Shown here piece after piece: positions 61,048 through 64,000 of a stretch of 64,000 nt of DNA. How positions within the stretch are numbered: position 1 is the stretch's first letter; each line of letters opens with the position of its first letter. Location: positions 12,705,291 to 12,769,290 of the forward strand of contig CAJFCV020000001.1 of assembly GCA_904066235.2 (NCBI GenBank), read 5' to 3'. Origin of the DNA: Bursaphelenchus xylophilus. Taxonomy: Eukaryota; Nematoda; Chromadorea; Rhabditida; Aphelenchoididae. The notes beneath the pieces were generated by a model, which did not search any database, was not told the origin of the DNA, and worked only from the letters and a program-made list of their open reading frames with translations. The translations under genes and the position numbers were made by a program.

Positions 61048-61187
61048 ATTTTACATTCACTGCTTCGTATTGACCATGCTCTTTCTTGAATCCATGTTGA
61101 TCCGAAGTCTCGAGTTCTTCTGGCTGCTTGGTCGGAAAGGGAAAAATTCGTAGGTTCCGTCTCGGGACTCAAAGATTTCCAAAAATA
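61048..61187 (-). pseudogene. Minus-strand exon-like module with both splice sites
   Basis: The acceptor TTTATTTTCAG and donor AAAAT/GTAAGTTT bound 140 bp. One frame starts FLEIFESRDGTYEFFPFRPS; another, open from mid-exon to the donor, ends TSDQHGFKKEHGQYEAVNVK and is supported by the parallel sequence of the duplicate near 60407. The likeliest history is a frameshift at the TTTTTCCCTTTCC run. IFESRDGT is comparable to IFVDHQGT of the module at 60308, indicating related exons. The family is unknown. Confidence 0.4.
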
Positions 61188-61349
61188 CTGAAAATAAAAT
61201 CCAAATTACATAATTTTAAACTAAAGCAAGGTAAAATACAAGCCGAAAAAATAACTTACATGATCAGGTCCCACTAAGAATCCATTGTGATATAAGTTGG
61301 AGCTAATTTTTTGGGATGATTAGCGGCGACGGAGACCATACAAAATTCT

Positions 61350-61615
61350 TGTATTTTTTTTGCCTTCTTATTTTTTAGGCTTTAATTAATTTACGTTTTT
61401 TTCTTTTTTTTTTTATTTTAATTTTTTTTTCTTATTCTTTTTATTCTTTTTTTGCCTTTTTTCCTTTTTTTTGGGCTTTTTTTTCTTTTTTTTTGCTTTT
61501 TTCTTTTTTTTGCCCTTTTTCTTTTTTTTATATTAATTTTTTTTTATTTTTATTTTTTTTACTTTTATTCTTTTTTTTGCCTTTTCTTGGCTTTTTTTTC
61601 TTTTTCCTTTCAATC
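61350..61615. repeat. T/C-rich low-complexity tract 3
   Basis: A third pyrimidine tract with TTTTTTAGGCTTTAATT and TTTTTTTGCCTTTT units, preceded by GTTGGAGCTAATTTTTT that recalls the start of the first tract. This suggests a third, more diverged copy of the same segment covering roughly 61260-61706. Confidence 0.8.
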
Positions 61616-61706
61616 TTTGTCCACTTGGCGCTTGAAAGCATAGATCTGTCCATTAGGGAAGGGATTGATCCAATGGGAGCAAACGCGCTCACGTTGGCGC
61701 AAGAGT
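61615..61706 (-). pseudogene. Minus-strand exon-like module, best-preserved frame
   Basis: After the acceptor CCTTTTTCAG the second frame reads LLRQRERVCSHWINPFPNGQ and IYAFKRQVDKD before a stop; no donor is visible before the purine-rich strand. The first bases (ACTCTTGCGCCAAC) are related to those of the modules starting at 63864 (ACTCTTACATCAAC) and 63474 (AATTACGCCAAA). The family is unknown; the NGQIYAF segment is suggestive of a repeat-domain protein only in the loosest sense. Confidence 0.35.
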
Positions 61707-61807
61707 CTGAAAAAGGAACGTATAAAAATGTCCGCCAAAGAGACAAGGAAAAATAGGGAAGGTCGAAAAACAGATTTCTCCATTTTCGAAAAGGGCTACA
61801 GTAAAAC

Positions 61808-62000
61808 ACTACGCGCGCTCAAAAGCCCTGACAATTTTCGCACCGTGGGAAAGTTCGGGTTTTGGACGTCGCGCCCGCAAATTCGAGGTTGTCGCGCGCA
61901 AAAATGCAGGTCACTAGTGCAAAAACGGGAAATTGCGGCAACAAATGCTGATGAAAATGAAAGAAGGGTGAACGGTGCGCAAATTGTCAGGACTTTTGTG
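61808..62000. repeat. Repeat R2, copy c, left part
   Basis: ACTACGCGCGCTCAAAAG through CGCACCGTG (61808-61846) is the inverse of ACGGTGCGC...GACTTTTG (61972-62000) continued at 63095. The repeat thus has inverted arms about 40 bp long. The right arm is split by the hAT-like element that follows. Confidence 0.65.
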
Positions 62001-63094
62001 TAGGCATGGCTCCGGGCCGGGCCGACTTATTTCTCGGCCCGACGCCGGGCTTCGATTTTTAGGCCCGGCCCGGGGGTTTTTTTTTTTGAAATCTGAGTTT
62101 TGCCCGGAAAAAGGTCAAAAATAAGCTTTTTTGACATAATTTACCACTCGCCCAAATAAAAAAATAATTTTCAAGTCAATTTGAAAAAAATTTCACGAGG
62201 AAAGTACTTCTATGGGGCATGGAGTTACAGGTGGAGTCATATATCAAAAAAATAGCAAAATTTTTCTGATTTAGAATATGTAGGAGTTAGGTGCCTAATT
62301 TTGGTTTGTAAGGGTGAAAAAATCAACTTTTCTCGCAACACCACGAAAATGCCACCTTTTAATATTGCAACTACTAATTAACGCGTATAAAATTTGAATT
62401 TTATTGCAACTACTAATTAACGCGTAAAAAAAAGTTAGTTGAGATAAAATTTGATATTTTAAGGCTTGTGACGATACCAGGATTTACTCTAGCTCAAAAA
62501 CAAGCATTTGATTTGGTAAAAACTTGCGTGGTGTTGCGAGAAAAGTTCTGAGGATTTTTTTCACCCTTACAAATCAAAATTAGGCAGCTAATTTTTGCAT
62601 GTTCTGAATCAGAAAAATTTGCGATTTTTTTGATGTATGTCTCGACCGGTAACTCCGCCCCATAGAAGTACTTTCCTTGTCAGAAATTCTAAAGTGCGAC
62701 CTCATAGTTAATGGCAAAAAAAGAAACCGGAAAATTTTTCAAAAATACGCAATAGCAGCGTAGCTTTTTTCAGATCCAATAAAAGATCTGTGATAAAAAT
62801 ATTTTTGCTAAAATTTTGGTGACTATACACAGAAGTTTATGATTTTTTGTAATCAGATGGTAAAAAAATTTATGGCGAATTAGTAATTTATATAAATAAT
62901 CCAGCGGCAATTGCACTATGCTTAGGTTTTGCTAAATTCTTTTTACATTTTGCAAAAATTTGCCATAATTTTCATTTCATTAACCGCTTTTTTTCCTTCC
63001 AACCAAGTATAAAAATTTTCCTGGCCGAACCGGACCGGGCTTTCCAATTTTGCAAACCTCGGGCCCGGGCTGGCCCGGTTTGCAGCCATGCTTA
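62001..63094. mobile_element. Non-autonomous hAT-like element, 1094 bp
   Basis: The ends TAGGCATGGCTCCGGGCCGG and (inverse) TAAGCATGGCTGCAAACCGG are inverted repeats leading into GGGCC-rich stretches, as in many hAT derivatives. CTTTTGTG (61993-62000) and CTTTTGAG (63095-63102) are 8-bp direct flanks matching at seven of eight positions; 8-bp duplications are the hAT hallmark. Removing the element and one flank restores the R2 sequence seen at 54009 and 58745. There is no transposase frame, so it would need one supplied elsewhere. Inside are two imperfect inverted arms and a small direct repeat. Confidence 0.8.
62197..62679. repeat. Inverted repeat inside the hAT-like element
   Basis: The arms at about 62197-62345 and 62527-62679 share, in opposite orientation, GGAAAGTACTTCTATGGGGC, ATTTTTCTGATT, TAATTTT, GTAAGGGTGAAAAAA and TTTTCTCGCAACACCACG, with several mismatches and indels. 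A 24-bp direct repeat (ATTGCAACTACTAATTAACG onward) at 62364-62387 and 62403-62426 lies in the loop. The structure implies an element nested in, or rebuilt by, inversion within the larger one. Confidence 0.75.
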
Positions 63095-63345
63095 CTTTTG
63101 AGCGCGTGTAGTACTAGCAGTTCCAGAAAGGGCGTAGACTCTTTTCAACCTATTTTTTCGCGCCGCGCAATGCAATTTCGTCGAAATTTTTTGATCCTTT
63201 TCGAAAAATTTCGCACTGTGCAATTTCATTTCGTACGCCCAAAATTCGCGCCGGTTCCGTCGAGAAAAGTTTGCGCCGCTGCGATGTTGCACTTGCACGG
63301 TGCATGCGATCACATGCATGCCGCCAAAATCCGGATCTAAACAGC
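63095..63345. repeat. Repeat R2, copy c, right part
   Basis: It continues the split arm with CTTTTGAGCGCGTGTAGTAC, then TTCCAGAAAGGGCGTAGAC and TTTTTTCGCGCCGCGCAATG, parallel to copies a and b. GCACTGTGC and GCACGGTGC occur near 63213 and 63296. ORFs on both strands here are incidental. Confidence 0.6.
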
Positions 63346-63372
63346 AAAAAACCAAAAGAAACATAAACTTAC

Positions 63373-63474
63373 TTCATTTTCAAGGGTTGGACCATCAATT
63401 CACTTCCGTTCGAACTCCTCAGTGGTAAAGGATCACCGGAGGTTGCTCAAAATCGAGACCATTTTGGCGTAATT
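63373..63474 (-). pseudogene. Minus-strand exon-like module, all frames interrupted
   Basis: The acceptor TTTTTTTCAG and donor AATGAA/GTAAGTTTATG enclose 102 bp. Frame 1 reads NYAKMVSILSNLR, TGA, SFTTEEFERK, TGA, IDGPTLENE. Frame 2 has SGDPLPLRSSNGSELMVQPL after a stop, and frame 3 LRQNGLDFEQPPVILYH before one. Strong splice sites around a non-open exon fit a pseudogene or a non-coding transcript. Confidence 0.4.
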
Positions 63475-63758
63475 CTGAAAAAAATAGATAAAATATAAAC
63501 ATAAAATATAAATTATCCTTTTTTAGACTTTTTGAAGACTTCATACCTAATATAATATCAGGTCAGCACCCGAAAGCTACAATAAATCAGGATAAATTTA
63601 ACCCATCGCCGCCGAAAATTCTTTATAAAGAAAAAACAACCAAAATAATAAAGGTTTTTTAACTCCCAGCCCAACTCAGCGAATGCTGAAGTCCAATATA
63701 ACAAATCCCAAAATTTTTTACCTAAATGTTAAAAAATAGCACAAAAAAGAATACTTAC

Positions 63759-63864
63759 CTCGATTTGGGTCCGAATGGTTCTTTTAAACTATGGCATCAA
63801 AATTGGCTCGGATCTTAGCAAACATTGATCCGGTGAACAATTGAGCTCGTGTTGATGTAAGAGT
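63759..63864 (-). pseudogene. Minus-strand exon-like module with canonical splice sites, non-coding
   Basis: The acceptor CCTCTTTTTCAG and donor ATCGAG/GTAAGTATT are textbook, and 106 bp lie between them. Every frame has at least one stop. The first 20 bp resemble the module at 61706. It could be a non-coding or untranslated exon, or a decayed paralogue. Bases 63475-63758 and 63865-64000 are AT-rich with nothing identified. Confidence 0.4.
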
Positions 63865-64000
63865 CTGAAAAAGAGGAGATAATGTTATGTTAGCTGTTAT
63901 GTCGGGATCGAATTTATTGCATTTTTAGAACAGTCACACTAGTTTTTGAGAAAATTTCCGCGCTGTAGGTTGGAAAATCGAGGAGAATTAGCAGCAAACG

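Larger units (their letters stand above)
60461..61097. repeat. Segmental tandem duplication, copy B
   Basis: It begins AAGGAGGTGGTGGGAGTGGA and is collinear with the preceding block, apart from a 115-bp MITE at 60878-60992. Its minus-strand module, after the acceptor at 60829-60830, contains VFDTNTHYFDPIWKFLHCQL in one frame and differs from the sister copy by indels that are not multiples of three. The donor end reads DQHGFKKEHGQYEAVNVK, parallel to YQHGIQGVRGQYEAVNIK in copy A, so that frame may once have been coding. Confidence 0.75.

Noticed and set aside
61452..61809. F-rich and K-rich ORFs
   Set aside because: They are translations of the T/C-rich tract, with low-complexity composition on both strands.
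63373..63474. Non-standard genetic code reading TGA as an amino acid
   Set aside because: Frame 1 becomes smooth if two TGA codons are read through, but other modules break at TAA and TAG, and the transporter remnant needs frameshifts. Decay explains all of these better.
1..64000. tRNA, rRNA or telomere repeats
   Set aside because: I saw no telomeric TTAGGC runs, no tRNA cloverleaf with A/B boxes and no conserved rRNA segments by eye; short or diverged copies cannot be excluded without a covariance search.

Overview
The window is eukaryotic and most likely from a nematode. The non-satellite part shows spliceosomal introns with TTTCAG-type acceptors and GTAAG-type donors, a possible 49-bp intron, T-rich introns, and many small DNA-transposon relics, including one with mariner-like CAGGGTGT ends. 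I found no bacterial operon, rRNA, tRNA or CRISPR array. The species is not identifiable by eye.

Bases 1-51012 (80% of the window) are one uninterrupted, head-to-tail satellite array of about 320 monomers of 159-161 bp, all on the same strand. Each monomer carries a perfect 15-nt hairpin motif (CGCCCA-GTG-TGGGCG). The array has layers: a left zone with a GGGCGCAG allele, a middle zone with GGGCGTAG, interleaved monomer types A and B, a very uniform type-B block at 42.3-43.9 kb, and a right edge (45.6-51.0 kb) with diverged monomers, broken hairpins and local multi-monomer duplications. The many short ORFs there are by-products of the repeat.

Bases 51013-64000 are a gene-poor junk zone rich in mobile-element relics. 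The satellite ends at, or within a few bases of, the start of a decayed exon of an SLC17-type (sialin/VGLUT-like) major facilitator transporter. Its pieces can be read in family order across several frames, in two exons at 51024-51564 and 52910-53168. A foldback element with two identical 210-bp arms lies in the intron between them. Further right are four copies of a MITE-like family with CAGGGGAAGTACCCC-type ends, an associated repeat dense in the palindrome GCACNGTGC, an older palindrome disrupted by one MITE copy, two degenerate tandem arrays with periods of about 135-150 bp, a minus-strand three-exon gene remnant that may encode a PA-like domain, duplicated minus-strand exon-like modules between polypyrimidine tracts, a mariner-type MITE with its empty site preserved in a sister duplicate, and a 1.09-kb hAT-like element inserted in the GCACNGTGC repeat.

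No gene in the window looks convincingly intact. The parts do not act together as a pathway; they record satellite spread, pseudogene decay and nested transposition at the edge of a large satellite block.
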